The translations under genes and the position numbers were made by a program. Of a stretch of 64,000 bases of DNA, positions 1 to 12,200 are shown piece after piece. Below the pieces are notes generated by a model that saw only the letters and a program-made list of their open reading frames with translations, was not told the DNA's origin and did not search any database. The DNA is from Branchiostoma belcheri (lineage: Eukaryota; Chordata; Leptocardii; Amphioxiformes; Branchiostomatidae), in the NCBI RefSeq assembly GCF_001625305.1, contig NW_017804353.1, positions 2,777,399-2,841,398 of the forward strand, in the 5' to 3' direction. The stretch's first letter is position 1. Each line of letters opens with the position of its first letter.

Positions 1-300
1 AGACTCTATAGTATGTTGGCCACTGGTCGTATCTACATGTGTCTAGTTGGCCCAGCTGGCATGTTAACGTTCCAGAAAAGAATGAACTCAGGGCAAAGTC
101 TAAAGTCTTACTGAAGTAGAATGTAATCAATTCAAATTATAGAAGCTTTATTGACATAATAGAAAGTACAGCAACTTCCTTATGTTTAAAAAACAAACTA
201 CGAAATAGAAATACCAAAAAAATCTTTAAATTCTACTTACTGAACAATAAGGATTAACATACGTGTAAGTAGTAAATCTATAGTATATTATAATAAAGGG

Positions 301-471
301 TTAATGCACTGCCCCGAGTTGTATATGGTGTCATAACTGCATGAGCAGCTGCCATAACCACCGAATAAACCACCGTGTGAGCGAAGCGAACGAGGTGGTT
401 TATGAGGTGGTTATGGCAGCTGCCCATGCAGTTATGACACCATATACAACGAGGAAAAGGCAGTGCATTAA
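301..471. mobile_element. Palindromic MITE-like element with long inverted repeats
   Basis: The ends TTAATGCACTGCC (301-313) and GGCAGTGCATTAA (459-471) are reverse complements. Almost the whole 171 bp folds back on itself through GTTGTATATGGTGTCATAAC and its complement, leaving a short loop near 375-394. It carries no coding capacity and looks like a nonautonomous DNA element in the presumed first intron of the leftmost gene. Confidence 0.7.
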
Positions 472-726
472 AATTATTATCATATAGCCTATCCAAACTG
501 TCAATCAACACAATTCCTGTTTGAAATACAACAGCTTTAATATATATACATACATAAAAATACATTCGAATATATTATACGCTTTAAAACAAATCTGGAT
601 AATTTCATTTAATGCAAATTGTAGTTTAAATAAAGCTAAACAAAACAGTTTATTGGACAGAAAAATGCTACAAAGGTTTACAGAAAGAGTCGCATGCCCC
701 TATACCCTATAACATAATGGTATCAG

Positions 727-808
727 CCATAACACGACATGTGCTGTTATTCCGCCATAACACCACATGTGCTGTTATCGGGAAATAACAGCACGGTTAT
801 CCGGGCCT
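727..808. repeat. Short direct/inverted repeat cluster
   Basis: A 24-bp unit (CCATAACACGACATGTGCTG and four more bases) occurs at 727-750 and, with one change, at 755-778, a 28-bp period. The inverted form ATAACAGCAC follows at 785-794, so the segment can form a cruciform. It is probably a MITE remnant. Confidence 0.45.
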
Positions 809-1118
809 CTGATTGGTCCACGCCGTCCGGCTATATGATAATGTCATATATCAAATATCATATCATAGATGTATTGTTTTATGACATAATCATTGGACAC
901 ACTCGAAACCGACTTCAATACTTTTAAATCGTTCAAGGAATACAAAGTGATTCGCATTTAATAAAATTTTTGATTTTGCCTTTCTTCATCATATCATATT
1001 ATACAGTTATTTCTCAATGATGCCAGACACACTTGAAACCAACAAAGTGCCTTATCCGAACAGTGCTTTGCGACCGTTTAAGATCATTAAGGGGTATGAA
1101 ATAACACCTGATACCTAC

Positions 1119-1362
1119 CGGTAGTGTCTACCTCTTTGCCGTCCACAGTAACATTACACTCCAGCTGGGGTAACTCCGGCATGGCAGACGTGGTGTAGTC
1201 ACGGGCGGCTTCACGACACTTCATCAGATCTCCGGTTGAGCCATCCTTACTGGACACCACTGTGACAACGACTACGCACCACAGAGTGACGCTAAGGCCT
1301 CTTGATAGCACCACCATTGTGAACTGTTCACTACTGCTGCCTGTACAACGTCCGTTGTTCAA
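1119..1362 (-). CDS. First exon of an unidentified secreted protein (gene continues left of window)
   Basis: The minus-strand reading frame has Met codons at 1362 and 1317. The second is followed at once by a hydrophobic stretch (VTLWCVVVVTVVSS) that looks like a signal peptide, so I prefer the start at 1317. About 45 residues of secreted sequence follow, with two Cys (MKCREAAR and LECNVTVDG) and a potential N-glycosylation site (NVT). The exon would end at 1119 before a GTAGGT donor, in phase 1. The Cys...PQLEC..DG pattern faintly recalls the start of a thyroglobulin type-1 domain, but the spacing is not canonical and I do not assign the family. The remaining exons would lie below position 1. 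The signal peptide and donor are seen; the gene itself is inferred. Confidence 0.5.
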
Positions 1363-3105
1363 CGGACTACGTGAGACTGAGGTTAACGCGCGGGCTTCTT
1401 ATCAGTTTTGCGTGACTCGGCAACTTGGAAATCACTTCCTGTGCTAGCTGCGCAGGCCTGTTGGAGCGGTGCCAGGGTGTGTTGTCCATCTTGGCAGAGT
1501 CCGGAGCTGTACTGTGTCTGCCGCTGCGAGATTGTGTCTGTCTGTCTAGTACGTAGCTGCACTTGTCAATATAAATCTGAGGGGGTGGGGGTATATGGTA
1601 AATAGTTATGGCCGCATGCATTACTGTAGCCTGGGTACCATCCGGACTTTCGTTGCGGAGCGAAAATCCGGATGGTACTCAGGCTAGCATTACTGTTGGA
1701 TAGTTTCTTTCTAGACCCTTTACACTCTCAGATAATGCAAAATCACACATCCATGAAATAACTTGAGATTGTCAAAGGAAACACGTTTAGGCTGTTTTTT
1801 TTTGCGACAAAAGTGACGTTTTTTTTTATCAGCCCCTGAGTCATCATGGTTTCGGTGACCCTCTTGGTCCTTTAGTGACACCAGGAACTGTTCTACGTAA
1901 GACACCGGATGTGTATGTTACGTCAGTCACCGTCCGCGGCCGTCGGAGTTATTACGTCACACGTGACGTCACTCAGTGCTACTCGATTTGTGAGCTGGTG
2001 GGCATTGATGATAGACCTGGAGGGGTTAGGGGTGAATGCTGCTGTTTGTAAATGGAATATGGATCTAGTGGATACAAACGTGAGGGTCATATTCAACCTC
2101 ATATGTGTGGAATGAAATGAAATGACAGCACGTTTCTGGCAAATTTTTCTCGACATCCTGTTATACAACATACATGATATCATGAAAATCCTACATAGGA
2201 ACACACAACCTGCTCACCAATGACTACTCTTACAACGTTTGAACTGACTTTTCAGTATATTACAAAATGACTTATAAATTAATGAATTATTTTATGAAAT
2301 GATACATTATATCTAAACTCTAATAACAACAAAATTATTTTGACTGTCCTCTCTATCTCTGCTATGGCATCTTTTTGACAACTTGACAATTCACTTCAGC
2401 ATTGTATATGGAATAAGAATTTAACATGATAGTTGGTTCATACTGTAAGTCTCACAACAAGCGACCTAAAACTTGGTAACATTTATTCCTTATTTGTAGC
2501 ACCGTTCGTTTGAATAGATTTGGATGAATATAGCACCTTGTGATGACTACATGTACATATCTGCTAACATATGTACTACTAACATGGCCAGAAAACATGT
2601 ACTCCATTTTCATATTGTTAACTTCTCAAATATGAGTCCTAATGAAAGGGCTTTTTGTATTTTACAAAGTCTTTTAAAGTGTTATCAATAAGTATACAGC
2701 GTTGAAATTATACATTCACCAAGTATTTAGTAATATATTTAAAGCTTCCTCTTTCTCTTTTCTATGAAACAGACACCTTTTTATAAAGAACAATCTAAAC
2801 TAGCTAGCTGCCTTTCTTAAACTACTAGTATTTTGTGGTAATTCAAATGTATCAAAGGAGCTTATGAAGCAATACTGATAATACATGTACCGTTACACCA
2901 ATCAAATGTAGTGATTGTTTCAATGCTTTCGTTCAGTTTTCGTCTATGTTATTAGCAACAGAAAGCTGCTATTTATAGCAAATAATAGATACAGACTGGC
3001 CAATCCTCTTGATTCTCGTCTCGTGTATTCTCGCGAGAGTTTCTTACATATGCCTTACAGGGCGGCGATATAGTATGACGTTAGAAGTTCATGAGGGCAA
3101 GGACC
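1363..3105. other. Intergenic region between leftmost gene and the fusion gene 3' end
   Basis: No supported exon. It holds the 60-bp hairpin and AT-rich sequence. A minus-strand AATAAA (plus-strand tttatt at 2482-2487) about 620 bases past the fusion gene's stop codon is one possible polyadenylation signal, not tested. Confidence 0.5.
1618..1695. mobile_element. 60-bp hairpin MITE with 9-bp target-site duplication
   Basis: Arms of 20 bp (1627-1646 and 1667-1686, one mismatch, ends TAGCCTGGGTACC/GGTACTCAGGCTA) enclose a 20-base loop. GCATTACTG stands immediately on both sides (1618-1626 and 1687-1695), a perfect 9-bp direct repeat expected of a transposed element. No coding capacity. Confidence 0.7.
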
Positions 3106-3273
3106 TCAATTTCTTGGATCGACAAGACGTCCCAGGAATAAGACGGCTCCCGTTCTCTTGTCTCGTATGAAGAACATGAAGGGGTGATCCGCTCTGAATT
3201 CAAATCCGCGCCGACTCCGGGCCGTTACTGCTGCGGTCAGTGTAGTAGCGCCCTCTGCCTCTTCTTGGCTGAC
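3106..3273 (-). CDS. Exon 22: serpin reactive loop and C-terminus, stop
   Basis: Acceptor ACCTTGCAG; 56 codons with TGA at 3108-3106. The reactive loop reads VSQEEAEGATTLTAAVTARS then RRG. It is followed by the serpin signature FRADHPFMFFI and the C-terminal strand GAVLFLGRLVDP. Anchoring on HKAVIEV puts P1 at Arg1039 and P1' at Ser1040. The hinge has Glu at P15 and Ala at P14, where inhibitory serpins normally carry Gly and Thr/Ser. Confidence 0.88.
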   Translation of the reverse strand, partial: VSQEEAEGATTLTAAVTARSRRGFEFRADHPFMFFIRDKRTGAVLFLGRLVDPRN

Positions 3274-6200
3274 CTGCAAGGTAAGATGGCCCTTGGTGTG
3301 TGGTTTGCTGCACGCTTCTTACGGAATATTACATCTATTTAAAACGTCTTTTTACATTTCTTTATAGCAAATAATATATGGATATAAATGTCTGCTGAAA
3401 GACGTCAAAATATCTTTCCTACTGATAGACAGCTAGAGACTAGGATGGAGACTCCAGAAATGTGCCTGATCCTAACACTAACCCATTCAGGCATAGAAAT
3501 ACATTTGTATATAGATAGGCACGGTTCTGCATACGATAGAGACTATCCAGAACCGTGCCTGCTCCTAACCCTAACCCTAACCCATTCTGGATCCGATCCG
3601 TACCTCTATGACGGCCTTGTGCAGCGCGTCCGACACGTGCATGCCGGGCTGTGCCGTCATGCCGGACAGATCTGCGCGGTTCTGGGAGAACAGGTCGTCC
3701 AGCCCCATGGCGGTGAGCTGCGCCTTCAGGCTGAACTCCTCCGTCAGACGGAACTTCGGCAGGAACACAGACCCCTCCAGGGGCAGGTATCTGGGACGGA
3801 AGGCGGGAACAATTTTGTTTTATTTTCTTACCCATATAATAAACTCTCCATTCTATTTTTTAGCAATGGCAACGGCCTCGTGTACGTAATTTCTTAAATT
3901 TTCTAATCAAAGTTGGTTTTCAGCTTCAGAAAACATCTATGTAACAAGATATAACGTTCTTGTTGTATCTTTGTATAATTTCCCAAGAGACCAGGACGCT
4001 TAGCTTGACGTCGGTAAATTGAAGGTTAGACACCCAGAAACATCCAGAAACACCAATAGCATCCACAATCTTTACCAGTGTCACTGGTGAAAGGTAGTGG
4101 ATTCTACCTGAAACGTCTGACCAAATGGCAAATCATATCCAGTTGCTTGAGTAACGTTTTTGGCATGCTAGGACAGAAATTAACCATTGGATTTCTGTCC
4201 GTCTCTAATTGTACATCTCTATGATGTCAGCTCTACATCAGAATATAACAAGTTCTTTTGTGGGTGAGTTTAAAAATTACATAGAAAACCACCTGCGAAA
4301 GATCCTGTTCAGCGCTCTTCTGGTCAGCTGACTCTGGAGACGATCCAGTCCGTCCCTCTGATTGGGCAGGATGATATCCATGACGATCTCGTTCCCAGAG
4401 TAGGGTAGCTCCACCGCAGCGCAGTCCAGATTGGGGTCTTCTGTTACGTTAAACTCACCACTGGAACATGTGGGAAAGAATTGTAGCAGAAATGTACATT
4501 TCCTACATTATTATTAGATTAATATGTACATTACGATGTTTGAAATCCGCAGGGCATGTGTTGAATTCTGTATGTATGTAATTTGGTCATTGTACAGCAG
4601 CCAAATTGCCAAAATCGAAAACGTAATTAAAAAACTAGATGTAGGATTTTTAAAACGTCTCACGCACAGTTTTGAAACAAATTGAGTACCCTGTTGGCCA
4701 AATAACCCCAAAGGATACTGTACCTGGCAACTTTTATTATTTTCAGATAACGCATAGTTTTTGGTAAATGACAGCCAAGGTTTTACGTACCTCAGTTGCA
4801 TCATCGGAACGTTCTCTGTGCGTTCGGGTGTGACGTAGAAGTCCGCCATGTTGATGACCTGAGGGTCAAACTCCGTTCTCCACTTCCCCGCGAAGTACAC
4901 GGCGTTCACCAGCACCAGTTTGGTCAGAGGCTTCAGCAGACCCTGTGTGGGTGAGTCATGTCACACGGGAACGGTTAGGGCCCGGTTAAATACGTCGAAC
5001 GGTCGCAAACTAACTTAAAGTTAAACTTAAACTATCATGAAAGTTCATCTGTGTTAGTAGTTACATGTTTAAAGTAAAATTCTTAGATGTGTCACAGCAC
5101 ATTTACATCGAGTCACCGCGATGGGGGCCGAAATCGTCTACCAGATATCTTTGACCCAGTGTCGACGTCACACCTCAAAGAAGCCACGTGACAAGTCTAC
5201 CAGTCTACTGAGGAAGGCCAGGGTGACTGGGCGAAAGTTCTAGGTGCGAGAATTTTTTTGTGTTGGATCAAAAGTTTTAACTTTAAGTTTAACTCAAACG
5301 GCCTTCTTGTCAACCGTGTATAAGGTCTGACCTGTGGAATGACGCCGTTGACTTTCCCGCCAGTTTTCCCGGCCACCCAGGAGTTGATGGCGAGTCTGGC
5401 CATCTCCTCGTCCGAGAACTCCACCGTGGCGAGGGACGAGTGGTAGTGCCGGGACGTGTCCATCAGGAAGTCGTGTCTGAAACTGGACAGATGGAGATTT
5501 ATTTAAGAGCTTTAGAAAAAAGACTAAGTACCAAACTAGTAAATAATTGTTGGACATAAAGTTTAGCCTTTTTTTCATATTGTTGAGGAGCTGTTCAAAC
5601 CAGCCTAACAAACTACTGCTCTGTTTATTCTTACTCAAACACATACTGTTAATAGCACATGGTGAACAGCCCATTCAGCTATGTCCTACCACTTGCTACA
5701 TAATGTAATCCACCACCAGCAACTATATGGTGACAGCCATCTGGTCCAGGTCACTAATCTTTGGCCTTATGTGTTTGGAGAAGAAGAAGCTTAAGGAAAA
5801 GACTAAAACAAGATGTTTTCCTTCTGCGAAGGTATAAAACATAAGATCATGTTGTCTCTACCTCATTCCCGCCTGTCCGAACAGGCGGTTGGCCTGCACA
5901 AACGTGTACTGCGCCTCTTTACCGGAAGTTGAAATGACGTCTTCGACGGCCGAGAAGGTCGAGTGCATGTCGGCCTCGTTTCGGAAGTGGTGGAACCTCA
6001 GAACCTTCTCCATCTGGTACCTATATAAGAACAAAGTATACGTTTTTACTTCTCGGAATGCCGGGATGGAAGTACTGTTTTTGTGGCACTGGTTTAGGGG
6101 ATTTGTATGTATCTTGTCCTCACCAGCAAGGAGTGGCATTGAGAGGGCGGTATATCCTTGGTAGAAGGATGTAGTATGAGGTAGCCAGCACTGTGTATTG

Positions 6201-9200
6201 TGTAATCATGGTATGATATGACAACGTACGAAAACGTTTTGAGCTGTACGTTGTATCCAGGACCGTGCTTTGTCCAGAACCATGATCAGGCACGGTCCAC
6301 ACATACCCAGAGCGTGCCTGGGGCAAATCTTGGATACGCGGAGACTATCCACAGACCGTGCCTGATCCTCATCTTAACCCATTTAGGAATAGAACTAGAT
6401 AGGCACGGTTCTGGATATGATAGAGACTATGTAGAACCGTGCTTGGTCTTAACACTTACCACTAATCGATTTGGTCATAGAACCTGATATGCACAGTTCT
6501 GGATATGATATAGACTATCCAGAACCGTGCCCTGTCCTAACCCTAGGCCCGGTTCTGGATACGACATACATACCGTGTGTTCCCCCTAGCTCCTATGTAT
6601 GTCATGGCCATGGCTGCTGAGATGCTGAGTGGGGAGAAGACGATGTTCCTGTCCGTGCTGTCACACAGCCGCCGGAACAGCCCCAGCGCGAACCCGCGGG
6701 TAGACTCCACCAGAGAACTCAGCACGGACGTCGCCTCCCAGGACGTCGTCACACCTACAGTGTATATATGATGCTCCGTGAATAATTCCACCAGGTTGAT
6801 AAATGATTGAATGCCAAACTTGTTTATTCACAACCAGTTGTTACGAGTAGACGTTTCGATGACCGTCTGTCATCTTCGTCAGGGCAATTATGACTGCACA
6901 GTGAATCATTGATATTTACCCTGATGAAGATGACAGACGGTCATCCAAACGTCGGCTCTTGTAAACATGTGAGCTTAATTTACATTCAATCATTTCCCAT
7001 CTTCATTGCTATACTATTCTGTAATATTATGTTTCCATGCTTGATTCAAATTTACGCCATGGGCGCACCGACCTGAAGATGCGGATACCGTCCTCTGTCT
7101 TCCTCGTAACCTTGCCGGCGGTTTTCGACCTAAGAAATGAAGAAAGTAGTCATATTGATACCATCAATTAAGTATATTGAATGTTCAGTTTCTAAAGTCT
7201 AGGTGCAGCAAAGTTTTTTTTACCATTTTTGATCTTCTTTTTCCCTCCTCTGTTCGTCCGGCCATCAGCTGCAGTAAAAGATTTTCTGTTAGTCGACGAA
7301 CTGATATCAGGCTATCGTTAAAGACTCAAAATACAGAAAATGAAATGAAATCACAATTTCTCATTGTTTGTTAGGGTGCCTAATCGCTCTGTGAGGCCAC
7401 TGGCCGTCTAAGGAAGTCAGGAAATGAATCGTACTTCTGATTCGGACAATGGGGGACGTCACTGTTGTTCGTCGGCCGCCTGTTCTCGACGTACCTGTTG
7501 TTTCAACAAACAAGACAACATAGAAAAGACAGATATGAATAAAAATGTTGATTATTAATTGAGACACGTTAGAAGAAGGTGATTAACTATGTATTTGCTT
7601 CTGAAAGCGAAACATGCTTCGTAAAAAATCTTTTATCACACTCAATGATGATTTTGTCATTTACCTACGAAATTTTCAAATTGTTCCTTTCTTCATTAGC
7701 TTTGCCTTCTATTTGAGATATTAAAGTTAAAGATAGTCTCATAGCCTTTTTCAGCCCTAAGGGGCAGTGGGTTGGATATTACAAAATTATTATAAGCTAT
7801 GATCTAAAGTCTTGTAATTTCTACACAGAAAGTTAGGTAGACACAGAGGTTCGATATACCGCACCCACTGATGAGTCGCCCTCCAGATTCGCACTGTCTG
7901 CTTCGTAGGTCTTTCTGACGTCGCCGTGTTTGTTTCCTTCCACTTCTGCATTCTTTTCTTCTGTCGTTCCTTCCACGTCGTCTTCCACGCCTTCATCCCG
8001 CAGTCTGTCGTTCTGTCTGTCGGGAGGCGGGTCCGTTGTCTTGGGCGGAGGCGGTGGAGTTGGCGGTGTAGTGGGCGGTGTAGTGGGGGGGACGGTGGGT
8101 GTAGTGGTTGGTGTAGTGGCTGGTTGTGTGGTGGTTGTTGGAGCAGTGGTTGTCCGGAACGTAATGATTTCAGGTGGAAGGGTGGTCAGAAATTCTTCAT
8201 GGGATGCAGATTCTTGCTTTGGAAGAATAACAAAATATTAGCGTAATATACTATATATTATGGAATATTTTGAGCTATTCTCCAACGCGAACAACTACTA
8301 GTATCCAAATCTTTAACGGAATCAGTCTGTCTTCCTCGGCTATCTGGCCCAATGGGTGTGGTCACGTGATTTTGTGACGTCAGCAATGGGTCAAAGGTCG
8401 TCGGAAATCGATATGGTCGGAAGTTGATATCGCCCCCCGTCACGGTTGAGAGGAAAAACTTTCGGTAAGGAATTTTTTGAGCTGTAGAACTCATATTTTA
8501 CTAACGCACGTAGACTTTCATGCCAAGATTATCTTGTATATTAACCTTGACTATAAATGAAACGTTTTTTTGTATTGATGCAAAAACAGTGCAGAAACGT
8601 GGCCCTACCCGTCTCGCGTACTGCACCCACTGCAGACAGTACCGCCGGACGTACTCCAGACCCTGCCGGATGTGCTCCTCGTACAGACTCGCCATGATCT
8701 CCTGACTACAGCCCGACGTGAACAGGATCTCACCGTAACACCGGTACAGCCCGCTCTGCGCTCTATAGTGATACAGGACAATACGGGTTATAATATCTCA
8801 CTTTAACAACGGTACAGCCCGCTCTGCGCTCTGTGAAAATAAGCAAATATTATCGGATTTTTTTCGGACTAGCGAATGTTAAGAGTTCGTAACAAATTGG
8901 ATGACACAGGTTGTGTGGGTTTTGTTTTTGGTGTTTGCTTGTGCGTCCGTTTCTATCGGGTGACAGGACGTAAGATGGGAAATGGTGTACCTGCAGACTG
9001 ATAGGAAGGTCGAATTGGAGGTCAAAATGTTTTCTGCATGCTATGAGCGCACGCCCCTCACCATCCCACACCTCCTGACAGCAGCCCAAGACAGGACAGT
9101 CTGGCACAATCTCTGCCTTGTCCCCCTACGACCAGTGTCGGTCATGGGACTAGGTATGTATGTATGTATAAAGAAGCAACAGCAGAATATGTACAGAATT

Positions 9201-12200
9201 ATCGAGAATCCTAGAATTGTTGACAGTTAATTACCTGCAGTACTCCTGCGGGTCGTTATGAACGTTCCGCTGTGACGTCCTCTGAAAGTCGTCGAAACAC
9301 TTGCTGACGCCCGCCTGGAACGTGCGCCGGCAGCGGCGGTCTGGCGGGAAGACAAGGTGACAAACTCAGAACACATTCGTCGTAAGATTTTCATACTATT
9401 GCAACTGAGAGCATTGTTGGGGTTGTCGTGCATGTGTCGCTAACAATTAAGCTTTCTTGTTACCCAAAAGGCTTCCCTAGAGCCTAGTCGGCGGATGATT
9501 CAGTCGTAGCCTGCTTTGAAATCTTACAGCTTCAAATTTGATTGATCGTACGACGAATCTGACTGCACCGTTACGAAAAATACCACACAGCATTGCAGCA
9601 TACAGCATTTATTTACTAGTTTAAAAAATGCCCAAATTTGTAACTGGCTGTAAACTCATCACATCACATACCTGGATCCTCTCTACAGCGGCAGACCTCA
9701 CACCCGGAGTCGTCCTGGTCCAGACCCCAGTCACAGTGCATCCACTCACAGTCGGGCGGCCGGCAGATCGGCGTCTGGGCCTGCGCCGCTCGGAACGATA
9801 CTGCATAGTCTGCGGCAATACAGCGTAATAACGGTGCGTTAGCTGTTAGTAACGGGACGGAAATATTGTTTTGGGTGGAGCTAATATATGCTAGGGTTGT
9901 ATGTTTGGGTTCCAAAGTGATCATGAGTGGGCGGAGATTGGGCCTCACTTGATTAACAGGGTTTTCACCCGGTATGTGTTCAAGGATGTTCTCGCCAGGA
10001 ATGTATGAATCATAAACCATGGTGCAATAGACCTTGAATAGTGGGGTAAGTTTCACCATACAAACGCATGAGTATTTTATAATGCAATTCATGTCTTTAT
10101 TTTACGCTTCATAAATATTTCTATTAAGTAATTATTTGAACCCCACTGACCTCTGCCGGGTGGTTCGCACTCGCAGACCTCACAGTCATAGTCGTCTGTG
10201 CGGTAACCATGGGAACAGTGGAGGTCACAGGTCAGCTCCTGACAGAAGGTGGGCAGACGGCGGGACAGTCTGTTCTGTTCCACAGGCACTGCAGACGGAA
10301 CAATGGTTAGTAGAGTTTCTAAAAATAAAAAAAAAACTTCTTGCACATCTCAAAGAATTTGCAGAAATAACAAAAATGTCCTATGTCAGCTACTGCAATG
10401 ACTACAGTACTAATCACTGCAACAACAACAACTAAGATCGTGCTGAATCTTGAACTTTTCATCTAAACAACTTCTCGACGGTAATTTCAAAACTCTCTTT
10501 ATGACAAAGAATCAAATACGTAGCACATCGCCATCACAATAATATACAGTCGAATCCTGAACAGTAGAAATCGCCTAACTTGTATAGAGCGATGTGATAA
10601 TAATTGATCTCCATGCTGCCTAACCCCATAACCAATGCAGGCTACCTTAGCAGGCTGAAGTTTAAACTTTTTTTTACAAATACCTTCATCTTTACACGCG
10701 CAAATCTCACAGCCGTAGTCGTCCTCCCTGTATCCTCCCGCGCAGCTCAAGGAACAGTCCAGGTCCTGACATCCGAACCCGGAACTTTCCGGACCGTCTT
10801 CTACTCTGTAGAACAAGTACCCGCTTCCTAACTCGTTGTCTTCTTCTACTATTGTCTGTTCTGTCGTTGTTTCTGCCGGAACGGTCGTTGGTGCCATGGT
10901 TATTGTTGTAGCTATTGTTGTTGTTGTTGGTACTGGGGTTGTGGGAAGGACGGCAGTTGTGGTCGGCTCTGCTGTCGTTGTCGTTGTTGTTGAAGGAATG
11001 TGTACTGTAGTTGTTGGGATGGCCGCTAGGAGGCGTATTGAGGTAGAATGTTAGTGAGTTCTTACAAAATGAAATGGAGAAAATACCGACATAGATTGAT
11101 CTACATATGATTAAAATACGTTCAGAGAATTAGGCAGTATCAATTATCCTAAGAAACGGTTACTTACGAGTGGACGTCGTCAAAGATGGCGAGCAGTCAT
11201 CCCCTGAGGATAAGAGATGTAGTTATAAAACTTTTAGTAAACACCCCTCAGCAATATTCAACTATTCCATGATCATCTGTACTCACCATAGGTGGTTTTA
11301 AAATGGTTACATATTATAGCCATCTGTTGATCTATGGCTTCTGACTAATTAAGAACTGCCTATATTGACTAAAAGGAGTAGCGTTATTCTAACCGTTATG
11401 TGGTGTGTTGGTGAGGCGGTTGTACGGAATCACACACACGGTGTACAGCTTCTGGTCCAGCCGTTTTCTAGTCTCTGCTGGGAGGGTGGGCTTCCTGCCT
11501 GTGAAAAATTCACATTTTCACAACAAATCACGTGATAACTAGAACATAACAACAATAGTTTGTACTTAGCATATCTCTTCTGTACATAACGTCTGTAATT
11601 TTTCTCTCACGGCCAGTGGAAGATTAGCTTTTCAGTGAGCTAAAGCTGGATCGAGATTGTTTTCTTTTCCTTTCCCGACAAAGTTTTTTTGTAAGAGACA
11701 AATGAGGTAGTGTGACTTGATGCGTTGTCTTTTGTGTTTGCTAGTGTACCTACTGAGTATCCATGCGAGGTTCATGTTCCTCCGGCAGGTCCCGTCCGAG
11801 TTCCTGACCAGACAGTTGTAGAGTAGAGCGTAGTTCTGGTAGTCCGTGTCTAAGATCCACAGGTCACCTACGGGAAGAAAAATCGTCATGTTTCGTAATG
11901 GTTAGGGTATTTGGCTCTGAACCCATAGGTACGGGGTTCGAATCCCCTGACATGCCTAGTCGTTGTGCCCTTCGGAAGGGCCCGTTTTCCTCACTTCACT
12001 CAGGTGTGATTAAGTACTTAGTTTCGGTTAGGGACGTCCCTCGACTAGGGCATTAAATGAAGGCCCGTGTTTGATCGAAGAGAGCCAAGCCTCAAGCACG
12101 TTAAAGAACCCACCACACTTATCGAAATTTAGTAGGGGCATACCCCTGTGTGAGTGGTTCAAACCTTACAGTCCTATGGCTGCACCTCGAGTCTTTGAAA

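Noticed and set aside
3565-3590. Telomeric CCCTAA repeats
   Set aside because: Only two or three units inside a dispersed repeat family; also seen at 41680-41720 as isolated CCCTAA-like motifs.
10836-11054. Plus-strand Val/Ser-rich frame (also 17985-18212 and 7930-8241)
   Set aside because: Antisense shadow of the Thr-rich coding exons 7 and 12.
11890-11960. Functional tRNA gene
   Set aside because: Only box A/B-like sequence continuing into a SINE body; no intact cloverleaf that I can fold.
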